From assembly GCA_900230115.1 (NCBI GenBank), contig LT907983.1:3983001-4047000 (forward strand): a stretch of DNA of 64,000 bases, written 5' to 3'. The translations under genes and the position numbers were made by a program. Under the pieces are notes generated by a model that was not told the origin of the DNA, did not search any database, and worked only from the letters and a program-made list of their open reading frames with translations. Each line of letters starts with the position of its first letter. Position 1 is the stretch's first letter. This stretch comes from Spirosomataceae bacterium TFI 002. Lineage in GTDB: Bacteria > Bacteroidota > Bacteroidia > Cytophagales > Spirosomataceae. Positions 36,649 through 46,334 of this stretch are shown in pieces.

Positions 36649-39600
36649 ATGACAAGAGAATTGAAGAAGTTTTATAGTGTGTTAATAACATGTACGTTAG
36701 TACTAAATACTTCTATCTTATTTTCTCAATCGTCCACCTACCGTTTCAAAAACTTCACAACCGATATAGGTCTGTCGCATCATCATGTTACATGTAGCCA
36801 GGAAGACAAAACGGGCTTTATGTGGGTAGGGACAGTAGAGGGTCTTAATAGGTTCGATGGTTATAATTTTAGACCCTACTTTCATTCGGAGAACGATTCT
36901 ACAAGTATAAGCTCTAATAGAATCCAAACGTTGATTCTTGATGAAAAAGGTCGGCTTATTGTTGGTACAAATAATGGTCTTGATATTTATAATGAAATCA
37001 ATAATACGTTTTCCAAAATCCCTTTAAGAACTAAAAAAGGGGACTTTACAGATGCGACAATCAATGACATAAACAAGGATGCAGAGGGCAATATGTGGGT
37101 CTCCAGTAACAGCGGCTTGTTTGTGCTTGGTAAAGACAAAAAGGTCATTGAGCATTACACCAAAGGTATTTTACAAGGCAACGAAATAGGACATTTATTG
37201 ATAGACAAAAATCAAAATGTGTGGATAGGTGAGCCTAAGGTAATAAGTAAGTTGAATATCAAAACGGGGAAAATTACTCGCTTTCCGCTCACAGAAAGAT
37301 TTAAAATAGATAGAGATCCGCCTGTGAATGCTATTATTCAAGATTCTAAAGGTAGAATATGGTTTTCTTCGAATCAGGCAGGATTTTCACTTTTTAATGA
37401 GAAGCTTCAAAAATTTGAATACTATCCATTGGCTTCTATTAGCCCAAATGATGTCCTGAGAAATAGAGTACGAGCCATAAAAGAGGATGAGCAGGGGAGA
37501 CTTTGGTTGGGGACTTTTGACGGCCTCATTATTTTTGACCCAGAGACCAAATATGAAATCAAAATTGTCAAAGATCACAATAACCCTTATTCGATTAGTG
37601 ACAATGGAATTACATCTATTGACTCAGATTCAAACGGAAACTATTGGATTGGTTTATATTATGGAGGTATAAGTTACTTTGATAAGAACTTCAATATTTT
37701 TAACCACTACCAGCATACGGGTGACAACAAAGGACTTTCCTATAATGTGATTTCATTTATTTCCCAAAGTGATGATGGCAAAATATGGATTGCAACTGAT
37801 AGAGGTGGTTTAAACTTGTTCGATACTAAGACCCAAACATTCAAGTTTTTCAATCAACAAGACAATCCCTCTGGTTCGGCATCAAACCATATCATGGAGA
37901 TTGAAATTGGCAAAAATGACAATATTTGGTTGGGAACACTCTATGGTGGAGTGTATTCATTTGACCGTAAAACGCATTCTTTTTCGCCTTTGAAATTTGT
38001 AAAAAATGAACCAGAAGATCTTGGTTTTAAGCGAATAAGAGGACTCAAGCTTGATCAAAAAGGGAACCTTTGGATTGCCCATGTCATGGGTTTGCATTAC
38101 TATGATGTGAGCCAAGGTAAAACCTTAAAATATGCATCGGAGCTTAACGATGTTAAGCTGCAAAATGCCATTAATGCTATTTTTGAAGACTCTAAAAACA
38201 CCATTTGGTTAGCTCTAAATCAGCCGGAAGGTTTAGTGAAATTAGAAGATGAAAACTGGGAACATAAAAAATACCCCATACCTAATGTAACCTGCATTTT
38301 TGAAGAAAAGGATTACATCTGGTTGGGTACTTCAAACAACGGATTGTATCGATTAGATACCAAAACCGAGTCAATTAAGAATTTCAAAAGCTCCGATTTT
38401 TTGAATAAAGACATTGTTGGAATTTTGGACGACGAGCAGGGAAATCTTTGGTTGAGTTCTTCAGAAGGTTTGGTTGTTTTTGACAAAAAAACTGAAAAGT
38501 ATTTAGATCTACAAAGAGCACATGGAATTCAAAATGATGTTTTTAAGAGAAGGGCATATTTGAAGTCAAAAGATGGGAAGATGTACTTTGGTGGCTTGAA
38601 TGGTATGATTTCATTTGATCCGCAATTAATTAATGATGGCGTTTTTACACCCAAAGTTGAAATAACGGATATTAAAATTGGGAGTAAAAAGAGCAATAAT
38701 GATTTAGGGAGATCATTGGTTGGTAAAATGAATAGTACCAAAACATTACACTTAGATTATGATCAAAATACGCTATTTATAGACTTTGCTGCTCTTAACT
38801 TTTCACAGCCAGAAAGAACCGAATATGCTTACAAACTAGAAGGCTTCGATGACTGGAATTACATTGGAACAGACCGAAAGGCAACATACACGAATTTGGA
38901 CCCTGGAACTTATTCTTTCATGGTCAAAGCCACAAACAGCAATGGCGAATGGGTTTCGGAAAGTAAGGCAATAAGCATTGTGATTTCACAGCCACCATGG
39001 TTGACTTGGTGGGCTTACATTTTGTACGGAATAGCCCTATCGGGTCTTTACCTTTTGGCCAAAAACATTGTCAGTAATCGTATCAGGCTTAAAAATGAGT
39101 TGCGACTTGAGCATTTCAAAAACGAAGAAGAGAAGAAGTTACATGAGATGAAGTACAGGTTTTTTACCAATGTTTCTCATGACCTACGAACACCATTAAC
39201 ATTGATTTTGGGGCCATTGGAGAAGCTTTTGCAAAATCATCAAGGTGACAATACGGTGAGGAACTTGTATACCACTGCTTACAAAAATGCGGAGCACTTG
39301 CTTAAACTTGTTAATCAACTGATGGATTTCAGGAAATTGGAGTCGGTTCATAATGAACTTGAAGTTGCTCAAGGTAATATCGTCTTATTTATCAACGAGA
39401 TATTCCTTTCGTTTCAAGAGCAAGCGAGAATTAGGAACATTCAATACACATTTAGCTCGGAGGACGACAATATCCTAGTATTTTTTGATCGAGATAAAAT
39501 AGAGAAGGTGTTTTATAACCTCCTGTCCAATGCTTTTAAATTCAGTCCTGATGGTTCAGAAATTGGCATCAATATTAGTTTTGAAGGGAACCAGTCGGTC

Positions 39601-40746
39601 GAGTTTCCTGCTGGCTTTTTGAAAATTGTTGTGAGTGATCAAGGTATTGGAATTCCACAAAATGAACAAGGGACCATTTTTGATAGATATGCAAAATCTA
39701 GCGAGTCCAAACCCATGATAGAAATGAGTTCTGGCTTAGGACTTGATATTGCAAAAGGCTTTGTAAAATTGCATAAAGGCAGTATAAGTGTTGAAAGTGA
39801 AAAAAATAAAGGATCCAAGTTTAGTGTGTGTTTGCCCTTAGGTTCTAGCCACCTGAATAAGCAAGAAATAGATGCAAATTTTAAGAATAGTGAGTCGGAA
39901 GTACATTATCAAGAATCAGAGATAGTAAGTCCTATTTTAACACATTCTGTGGATGATAAAAGTAAAGCAATGCAATCACTTATTTTGATTGTGGAGGATA
40001 ACTTAGACATCCAAGCATTTCTACATGGAATCTTCAATACGAACTACAGAATTATCACCGCTTCAAATGGTGAAGATGGCTTGGAAAAAGCAATAGAACA
40101 TTGTCCTGACCTTATCATTAGCGATGTGATGATGCCAAAAATGAACGGAATAGAGTTGTGTAGTTCTTTAAAAAGAGATTTGAAAACGAGTCATATTCCA
40201 ATTATTTTACTTTCTGCCAGAACCTCTTTAATTTTTAAAGTGAATGGATTAGAAACTGGTGCCGATGATTACGTAGGGAAGCCCTTTATCCCTCAGATTT
40301 TGGAGTTGAAAGTTAAAAATCTAATTGAAGGAAGGCAGGTGCTACGCGAAAGGTTTGTGAAAGAATTTAACCTAAGCCCTAAAGAATTGGCCGTAAATAC
40401 TGCTGACGAGAGATTCCTTCAAATATTGATTGAAGGAATAGAAAAGAACATGAAAAACCCTGATTTCGGAATAGAGTTTTTGGGGAAAGAAGTAAAAATG
40501 ACACGTGGGCACTTATACCGAAAAGTAAAAGCCATGACGGGTATGACTGCGTCGGAATTTGTTCGCTTGGTGAGGTTGAGGTATGCTGCTAATTTATTAA
40601 AAAATAGCCTTTTGAACATCAATGAAATCTGTTACGAAATAGGTTTTCAAGATCCCAATTACTACAGAAAATGCTTCAAGAAAATGTTTGGTGTGTCGCC
40701 TAGTGAATACAAAGAAAATCCATCCAAGTATCCGGTTTTAACTTAA
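36649..40746 (+). CDS. Hybrid two-component system protein (sensor kinase, receiver and AraC regulator in one chain)
   Basis: A 1365-residue protein from the ATG at 36649, which gives a clean signal peptide (ending ILFSQ); an in-frame ATG at 36616 would add 11 residues. The periplasmic part has repeated Reg_prop blades (GFMWVGTVEGLNRFDGYNF; GNYWIGLYYGGISYFD) making two propellers, then a Y_Y_Y domain (about 725-784). A transmembrane helix follows (about 788-805), then HisKA with NVSHDLRTP (His844), HATPase (SNAFKFSPDG; SSGLGLDIAKGF), a receiver with LIISDVMMPK (Asp1159), and a C-terminal AraC helix-turn-helix (about 1261-1361). Such proteins bind a specific oligosaccharide outside and switch on the locus. 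It lies in the middle of the locus, next to promoter C and convergent with susD. Confidence 0.95.
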   Translation: MTRELKKFYSVLITCTLVLNTSILFSQSSTYRFKNFTTDIGLSHHHVTCSQEDKTGFMWVGTVEGLNRFDGYNFRPYFHSENDSTSISSNRIQTLILDEKGRLIVGTNNGLDIYNEINNTFSKIPLRTKKGDFTDATINDINKDAEGNMWVSSNSGLFVLGKDKKVIEHYTKGILQGNEIGHLLIDKNQNVWIGEPKVISKLNIKTGKITRFPLTERFKIDRDPPVNAIIQDSKGRIWFSSNQAGFSLFNEKLQKFEYYPLASISPNDVLRNRVRAIKEDEQGRLWLGTFDGLIIFDPETKYEIKIVKDHNNPYSISDNGITSIDSDSNGNYWIGLYYGGISYFDKNFNIFNHYQHTGDNKGLSYNVISFISQSDDGKIWIATDRGGLNLFDTKTQTFKFFNQQDNPSGSASNHIMEIEIGKNDNIWLGTLYGGVYSFDRKTHSFSPLKFVKNEPEDLGFKRIRGLKLDQKGNLWIAHVMGLHYYDVSQGKTLKYASELNDVKLQNAINAIFEDSKNTIWLALNQPEGLVKLEDENWEHKKYPIPNVTCIFEEKDYIWLGTSNNGLYRLDTKTESIKNFKSSDFLNKDIVGILDDEQGNLWLSSSEGLVVFDKKTEKYLDLQRAHGIQNDVFKRRAYLKSKDGKMYFGGLNGMISFDPQLINDGVFTPKVEITDIKIGSKKSNNDLGRSLVGKMNSTKTLHLDYDQNTLFIDFAALNFSQPERTEYAYKLEGFDDWNYIGTDRKATYTNLDPGTYSFMVKATNSNGEWVSESKAISIVISQPPWLTWWAYILYGIALSGLYLLAKNIVSNRIRLKNELRLEHFKNEEEKKLHEMKYRFFTNVSHDLRTPLTLILGPLEKLLQNHQGDNTVRNLYTTAYKNAEHLLKLVNQLMDFRKLESVHNELEVAQGNIVLFINEIFLSFQEQARIRNIQYTFSSEDDNILVFFDRDKIEKVFYNLLSNAFKFSPDGSEIGINISFEGNQSVEFPAGFLKIVVSDQGIGIPQNEQGTIFDRYAKSSESKPMIEMSSGLGLDIAKGFVKLHKGSISVESEKNKGSKFSVCLPLGSSHLNKQEIDANFKNSESEVHYQESEIVSPILTHSVDDKSKAMQSLILIVEDNLDIQAFLHGIFNTNYRIITASNGEDGLEKAIEHCPDLIISDVMMPKMNGIELCSSLKRDLKTSHIPIILLSARTSLIFKVNGLETGADDYVGKPFIPQILELKVKNLIEGRQVLRERFVKEFNLSPKELAVNTADERFLQILIEGIEKNMKNPDFGIEFLGKEVKMTRGHLYRKVKAMTGMTASEFVRLVRLRYAANLLKNSLLNINEICYEIGFQDPNYYRKCFKKMFGVSPSEYKENPSKYPVLT

Positions 40747-40956
40747 TAGGAGGGAGCACTAAATTGCCGCTAGTTTGTTGATCAATTTAAACATAGAGCT
40801 ATTGTTTGGATTGAGGAAATTAAGTGTTATTTCTTTTCAAATCCTTCTCTGCAATTTTGTCATTTTGACTTTACAGGAATAACTTATTATAATATACAAG
40901 TGATTTGTATTGAGTAGTTTATCGTTATAGTGTCATTTTAATGGCTACAGTTAAGC

Positions 40957-40988
40957 AAAAAAAAGTAGAGCCAATGGCCCTACTTTTT
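40957..40988. terminator. Bidirectional intrinsic terminator between the hybrid regulator and susD
   Basis: A strong hairpin: stem 40960-40972 against 40976-40988, with loop AAT and one A/C mismatch in 13 pairs. A run of eight A on the left (T on the minus strand) and five T on the right let it serve both the minus-strand susCD operon and the plus-strand regulator gene. It sits 16 bp beyond the susD-type stop codon. The rest of the 257-bp gap holds nothing I recognise. Confidence 0.8.
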
Positions 40989-41003
40989 AAAACTATTCTA
41001 ACT

Positions 41004-42842
41004 TTAATATCCTGGGTTTTGAGTTAAACTATTACTTGCTAAATCCAATTCACTTAAAGGAATAGGGCGTAATAAATGCTTCGTTTCTAAAGCTCCTGAT
41101 GCTTTCGTCCAAGGGTTATATTTTGTAACCCTTTCAATTAATTTCCCAGTGCGTTTCAAATCAAACCATCTCATATATTCTCCCATAAATTCTCTTGCTC
41201 TTTCGTCTAAAATCATATCTACAGTTAAGTTTCCAGCAGTAGCTCTGTAAGATTTTGCATCCAATGATTTTACATTTTCTGGAATAGCGGCTTGTAGTGG
41301 GTCTTTTCCATTATTGCTACCCAATGCTCTATCTAAAACAGCATTGTAATATGCTTCTGCAGTTCCTAGGCTCCCACCCGTAGCTCCCTTTATTTTTGCT
41401 TCTGCTGCAATTAAGTATGCTTCTGCTGATCTAAAAAGTGCAAAGTCGAAAGTACCCAAGTCATCACCATACTCAATTCCTGGCTCCCAAAACTTCCACA
41501 TCATCATAGCTCTATCTGGTCCGTGATAGTTGGTCTGCACATTATCACCAAACTCGTCGGTATTCAGTACAGCATATGGCTTTGTTCCGCCATCTATATC
41601 CATTCCACGATCAGCTACCTCTGTTACTGGATCATTCCATGGCCTGAACTCCATTGTAACATCTCCTGCCTTTATAGGGACAATTACACCAGATCTTGCT
41701 TCAAAAGCCGGATTGTCACGAAGAGCGTAAATTTTTTCAACAAAATTATGGTCGTACCTAGTATCTAAAACTGGGTCAAACATGCGATACATAGCAGGTG
41801 TAACATTATGTTTAGCTTGGTGACGGTTATACTCACCTGTTCTTCCAGATGGAGCTCCAGGCGTATCGCTTGGGTCATTCCCAAAAACAGCATGCAAGTC
41901 GTTACCAATCATTGCTCCTGGATAGGCTGGGTCTCCAATATTGGTCAAAATATTGGTATTGTATTGAATAGCAAATACCACTTCTGAGTTTTTTGCTTGC
42001 TGGGTACCAGGGTTGTTGGTTTCAAGCAATGGGTTTTCAGATCTCTTTGGAAATAAATCATTGTAATTAGCAACCAATGGATATGCTTCAATAACCTTGT
42101 CTGCGTAAGCCAATGCTTGAGTGAAGTCAGTATCTGAGCCACCTAGCGAGTTATTGAAATTCCAACCTCGAGTAAGATACACTTTAGAAAGAAGCATTTG
42201 TGCTGCACCTTTGCTTGCACGCCCCCAATCAGTAGACCCTTGTACAGGAAGCGACGCTTCTGCGTCTTTTAAATCTTTAATGATTTGGGAATATACGTCC
42301 GACGAAGGAACTCTGATTACTTCTTTGTTTGCAAAGGTAGTTTCTTCCAATGGCATAGGAATATCTCCCCATTGTTGAACCAAGTAAAACAACATTAAAG
42401 CTCTTACAAACTTTGCTTCAGCGACATAAGAGGCCTTTACACTTTCATTCAATCCTTCAACAGCATCAGCTCTACTTATTACTGTATTCGCTCTGTTTAA
42501 TTCAAGGTATAGTAGATTCCATAAGTCAGAAACTGAAGCTAAAGTGGAAGCAAAACCCTGATTGTATAAATCTACTGGGTCACCTGTTGGACCTGCTTCT
42601 TCCCAGCTGTTTTGAGATGCAAAAACATCCGTGCCGTTCAAAACCAATGTACGTTGCTGAGTTATATTTCTCAATAAAGGGTATATCGACCTAGTGAGAT
42701 CTTCAAACCCGACTGCAGTAGTATAGTAGTTATCGGCAGTTTGATTCGATATCGAGACTTCCTCTAAGAAATCAGTGCAGGAAAAATTTGACGATAGGAA
42801 AACTAACAAAGTCAGTACTTTCCAATTTGTATATTTTTTCAT
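41004..42842 (-). CDS. SusD/RagB-family outer-membrane glycan-binding lipoprotein
   Basis: A 612-residue lipoprotein (signal ending SSNFSC, Cys22). The opening mature segment TDFLEEVSISNQTADNYYTT is the usual SusD start, and an SRADAVEGLNESVKASYVAEAKFVRALMLF-type region holds the TPR helices (AKFVRAL, WGDIPMPLEE). The C-terminal block DERAREFMGEYMRWFDLKRTG and HLLRPIPLSELDLA are the standard family end motifs. It forms a lid on the SusC-type barrel and captures oligosaccharides at the cell surface. It is 28 bp downstream of the susC-type gene in the same operon. The sugar specificity cannot be read from the sequence. Confidence 0.95.
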   Translation of the reverse strand: MKKYTNWKVLTLLVFLSSNFSCTDFLEEVSISNQTADNYYTTAVGFEDLTRSIYPLLRNITQQRTLVLNGTDVFASQNSWEEAGPTGDPVDLYNQGFASTLASVSDLWNLLYLELNRANTVISRADAVEGLNESVKASYVAEAKFVRALMLFYLVQQWGDIPMPLEETTFANKEVIRVPSSDVYSQIIKDLKDAEASLPVQGSTDWGRASKGAAQMLLSKVYLTRGWNFNNSLGGSDTDFTQALAYADKVIEAYPLVANYNDLFPKRSENPLLETNNPGTQQAKNSEVVFAIQYNTNILTNIGDPAYPGAMIGNDLHAVFGNDPSDTPGAPSGRTGEYNRHQAKHNVTPAMYRMFDPVLDTRYDHNFVEKIYALRDNPAFEARSGVIVPIKAGDVTMEFRPWNDPVTEVADRGMDIDGGTKPYAVLNTDEFGDNVQTNYHGPDRAMMMWKFWEPGIEYGDDLGTFDFALFRSAEAYLIAAEAKIKGATGGSLGTAEAYYNAVLDRALGSNNGKDPLQAAIPENVKSLDAKSYRATAGNLTVDMILDERAREFMGEYMRWFDLKRTGKLIERVTKYNPWTKASGALETKHLLRPIPLSELDLASNSLTQNPGY

Positions 42843-42870
42843 TTTTATTCTTTTTAATGTTTTATGAAAA

Positions 42871-45800
42871 TTAGAGTGATACGTTTAGTCCAAATAGAAA
42901 TGTTTTGGACGAAATATCATCATTTGCCGTATTGGAGTTATATTCTGGATTAAAGGAAATGAAGTTTGTAAACACCATTGGGTTGCTTATTTGAGCATAA
43001 ACTCTAAAATTAGAGAACTTCATTTTGTCTAAAATTCCACTAGGTAGTGTGTAGCCTAAAGTGACATCAGAAAGTCTGACAAAGTCGGCTTTTTGCATGC
43101 TTATTGCTTCTCTTGGTTCTCCAGAATTTCCTTCCCCGTTGAATCCAAAATAAGTATTGCTTGGGTTTGTACTTGTCCAAATATCAACTTCGGTGGTATG
43201 GTTGTATCTGTCTTTTCCCATATCGCCAAAGGTCCCGTTGTAAAAATTATTGCTGTACATCAACCCTTTTCTAGAGTAAAGGAAGAATGAAAAGTCGAAG
43301 TTTTTAAAGTTCATGTTGTTACGTAAACCAAGCAATAAGTCTGGAGTTTGCTTCCCTACAATTGTACGGTCCTTGTCGGTAATGACACCATCGTTATCTA
43401 GATCAACTATTTTTACATTTCCTGGATATTGACCGAATGCTTTGGCTGCTTCAGCTTCATCCAATTGCCAAATCCCATCAAATACCCAGCTATATAATGG
43501 ATATACAGACTCACCTACAAACCTTAGGTTACCAATATCCTCGGTAATTCCGCCAGCTAGTTTTGTTACTTTATCCTCGTTTTTAGTCAGTGTAAAATTG
43601 CTATTCCATCTAAAGTTTCCTTTGTTAATGTTTACTGTATTTAGTGTCAGTTCAATCCCTTTGTTTTGAATCTCACCTACATTTGCAACTACATCACTGA
43701 AACCTGTAGATCTTGGTAACTTGTCACCAATTATTAGGTCGACTGTGTTTCTTTTGTAAAGCTCTACTTCTCCAGATATACGGTTATTGAAAATGCCGAA
43801 GTTTAAGCCAAAGTTTAGTTCTTTGTTTTTCTCATATACCAAAGCTTTGTTTGCTAAAGCACCAACTGCAAAACCTGAGGCAGTAGAACCATCAAAATCA
43901 TAGAAGGTTTGATTAATAGTAGCTTGAGTGGCGTATGGCCTTACAGAACTAGCATTTCCTACTATTCCATAACTAGCTCTAAGTTTTAAGCTCGAAATCC
44001 AGTTAATGTTTTGGATGATCTCTTCGTCTCCAATACGCCAAGCTACCGCTGCCGATGGATAGAAAATCCACTTGTTACTAGGAGAAAGCTGAGATGCTCC
44101 ATCTGATCTACCAGTGATTGTAAGTAAATATTTATCTCTAAAAGAATAGTTAACTCTTCCCATATAAGATAGCAGTGATCGCTGGCTAAGGTTGGTACTA
44201 AAACCGGTAATTGTACCAGTTCCTAGACTATACCATAATGACCTAAAAGGAAGTTCTTCGGCAGATGTGAAGGATTCATCATCCTTTTGTTGAAATACAC
44301 TCTGAAGACCTGTAAACTTCAACATATGGCTCCCTTTCTTTAAGTCATAGGTAAGGATATTATCCCACGTATATGATAGGGAATTGTTTGTTTGGTATCT
44401 CGCTTTATTTCCCCTTGTTGCTTTTTGAGTTTTGGTATAATTTCCCCAATATTCTCCGTCCTGGATGTTATTTGAAGCAACCGAAATTGAAGTTCTTAGT
44501 GACAAGCCTTTAAGAGGCGTATATTCTAAATATCCATTACCAAGAATGCTAGTCACATTTGTTTTATGCTGTGCATTTTCAGGATCAATTTCAGTTAAAA
44601 CGTTAAATACCTGGTTGTCACTGATTCCCATGAATAAAGCGTTCCCTTTAAGGTCTAAATCCTTCACCTTATCAGCTTCGGCGAGATCATCGAACTTTAC
44701 TGTTCCCGTTGGTCTGGCACGAAATGCAGTTCGCATGGCTTCTGAAGTAGGCAGGTTACGGTCACTGTAAGATGTATACGACGTAAACCCAACTTTCAGC
44801 TTGTCCATGATTTTTGTTTCTAAGCCAGCATTTAAGCTATATCTTTTAAAATCGGAGCCAATAGTCATTCCGCCTTCATTCAAATACCCCGCCGAGAAGT
44901 TGTAGGTAGTATTTGTAGATCCTCCAGTAACAGACAAAGTATGACTTGTTTGTAATGCTGGATTTGTTGCTAAATCTATCCAGTTTGCTGTTCTATCATT
45001 TTCTGCATTGGCAATTTCTGAAGCTGTCCAGCCTCTAGGTTTTGGAACCTTGATTCCAATTGCAACGGCATCTTCTATTTGAGTCACATTGTAGGCATTG
45101 TAATATTCTTTTGCACTCATCATCTCAGGGATATAGGCTGGTCTTTTTGAACCTATATATGAGTTGTAAGAAACCTTTGGTTTGCCCGAAGTACCCTTAT
45201 AAGTAGTAATTAAAATTACGCCATTTGCACCTCTAGAACCATATATGGCTGTAGAAGATGCATCTTTCAGTACATCCATAGAGGCGATATCGGCTGGGTT
45301 GAGGTTATCCATGTTACCGCCAATTACACCATCAATAACAACTAGAGGTGAATTTAAGCCAGAGTCGAAGTTCTGAACCCCACGAATTGTAATGTCAAAA
45401 CTTGACCCGGGGCGACTATTAACTCGTGTAATATTTACACCAGCCACTTGGCCCTGCAGTGCATTGGCAGCTTGAACCGGATTTGCTCTTACAATATCCT
45501 TGGCTTGAATAGAGCCCATGGCACCCGTAAGGTCCTTCTTCTTTTGAGTACCATAACCTACGACTACAACCTCTGAAAGTTGTTCGTTGGATGGAACAAG
45601 CTGAACGTTTATAATACTTCTACCAGTTAGGTCAATTTCTTGACTGATATATCCTATATAAGAAATGATTAAAGTAACGTTACTATTTGCAGCGGTTAGG
45701 TTGAAAGAACCGTTCAAGTCTGTAATTGTACCTTTATTTGTTCCTTTAATTACTACAGATGCTCCAGGTATAGGTTCACTGTTTTCGTCAGTTACTTTTC

Positions 45801-45957
45801 CTGTCAATTTCACTTCAAGCGGGGAAAGTGAATTACGGTTTTCGGGCCGCTCTTTTTCGCCAGACTTTGCAAAGGATGTAATTGTAGTCAATGCTAAACA
45901 TAGTAGCAAGGCATACTGCATACATCTAATCATTGTGTTTAGATGAAGTTTTTTCAT
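42871..45957 (-). CDS. SusC/RagA-family TonB-dependent outer-membrane transporter
   Basis: I start this at the ATG at 45957, giving 1028 residues beginning MKKLHLNTMIRC with a good signal (ALTTITSFAKS). The frame stays open to an ATG at 46041, but those 28 residues look like leader sequence. After the signal come a carboxypeptidase-D-like domain (LTGKVTDENSEPIPGASVVI), the plug (LSEVVVVGYGTQKKKDLTGA; GANGVILITTYKG) and a long beta-barrel ending FLFGLNVSL. There is no N-terminal STN signalling domain, which agrees with control by the hybrid regulator rather than a sigma/anti-sigma pair. It imports oligosaccharides with the SusD partner. Upstream lies predicted promoter D. Confidence 0.95.
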   Translation of the reverse strand: MKKLHLNTMIRCMQYALLLCLALTTITSFAKSGEKERPENRNSLSPLEVKLTGKVTDENSEPIPGASVVIKGTNKGTITDLNGSFNLTAANSNVTLIISYIGYISQEIDLTGRSIINVQLVPSNEQLSEVVVVGYGTQKKKDLTGAMGSIQAKDIVRANPVQAANALQGQVAGVNITRVNSRPGSSFDITIRGVQNFDSGLNSPLVVIDGVIGGNMDNLNPADIASMDVLKDASSTAIYGSRGANGVILITTYKGTSGKPKVSYNSYIGSKRPAYIPEMMSAKEYYNAYNVTQIEDAVAIGIKVPKPRGWTASEIANAENDRTANWIDLATNPALQTSHTLSVTGGSTNTTYNFSAGYLNEGGMTIGSDFKRYSLNAGLETKIMDKLKVGFTSYTSYSDRNLPTSEAMRTAFRARPTGTVKFDDLAEADKVKDLDLKGNALFMGISDNQVFNVLTEIDPENAQHKTNVTSILGNGYLEYTPLKGLSLRTSISVASNNIQDGEYWGNYTKTQKATRGNKARYQTNNSLSYTWDNILTYDLKKGSHMLKFTGLQSVFQQKDDESFTSAEELPFRSLWYSLGTGTITGFSTNLSQRSLLSYMGRVNYSFRDKYLLTITGRSDGASQLSPSNKWIFYPSAAVAWRIGDEEIIQNINWISSLKLRASYGIVGNASSVRPYATQATINQTFYDFDGSTASGFAVGALANKALVYEKNKELNFGLNFGIFNNRISGEVELYKRNTVDLIIGDKLPRSTGFSDVVANVGEIQNKGIELTLNTVNINKGNFRWNSNFTLTKNEDKVTKLAGGITEDIGNLRFVGESVYPLYSWVFDGIWQLDEAEAAKAFGQYPGNVKIVDLDNDGVITDKDRTIVGKQTPDLLLGLRNNMNFKNFDFSFFLYSRKGLMYSNNFYNGTFGDMGKDRYNHTTEVDIWTSTNPSNTYFGFNGEGNSGEPREAISMQKADFVRLSDVTLGYTLPSGILDKMKFSNFRVYAQISNPMVFTNFISFNPEYNSNTANDDISSKTFLFGLNVSL

Positions 45958-46334
45958 AAGTTTTAATTTAAAAGATTGAATTTTGAAAATCGAGAAGAAA
46001 ATGAATTCCAATTTTGGGTTAATTCTTTTAGGCGTTTTCATGGTTATAGGTTTTTAAAAAGTGCCGTTCAAAAAATTTAAAATCGAAGTCATAAATTTAT
46101 GCCTTAGCCTTAATTGGGTAAAGTTGCTTGTGTAGCAATGGGGAGGGTATATGTGTTATTTAGCAGAAAATTGTATTATTAAATCCTTAAATATGAATAA
46201 ATAGAGATGTTTTTAGGGAAGGTGAATGATTTGTCCCAGCTTATTTTAGAATTAAAAATACACCTTGAGAAAGGTTAAGTATATTGTGAATCAAGCTAAT
46301 GGTATAGCGTTGAAACAAGTGTAAATTAGAATTT
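45958..46334. other. Divergent intergenic region between susC and the formylglycine-enzyme gene
   Basis: This 377-bp gap holds the predicted susC promoter and regulator site (listed separately) and the start of the rightward gene. For the rightward gene I see no TAnnTTTG element with proper spacing. The part next to susC is probably an untranslated leader of over 100 bases, or about 44 if the upstream ATG at 46041 is used. No small gene is supported. Confidence 0.5.
46092..46158 (-). promoter_or_regulatory. Predicted regulator-bound promoter D, upstream of susC
   Basis: The weakest of the four by sequence, but with the same geometry. Half-sites TGTAGCAATGG (46131) and TGTGTTATTTA (46152) are 21 bp apart. 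A third copy, TGTATTATTAA, follows at 46172. The minus-strand -7 element TAAATTTA lies at 46092-46099, 39 bp from the first half-site. No clear upstream TTG is seen, so the promoter may depend fully on an activator. Confidence 0.5.

Noticed and set aside
45958-46041. 28-residue N-terminal extension of the SusC-type protein
   Set aside because: The extension would place extra residues before a good signal peptide starting MKKLHLN. I treat it as untranslated leader, although transcript mapping could change this.
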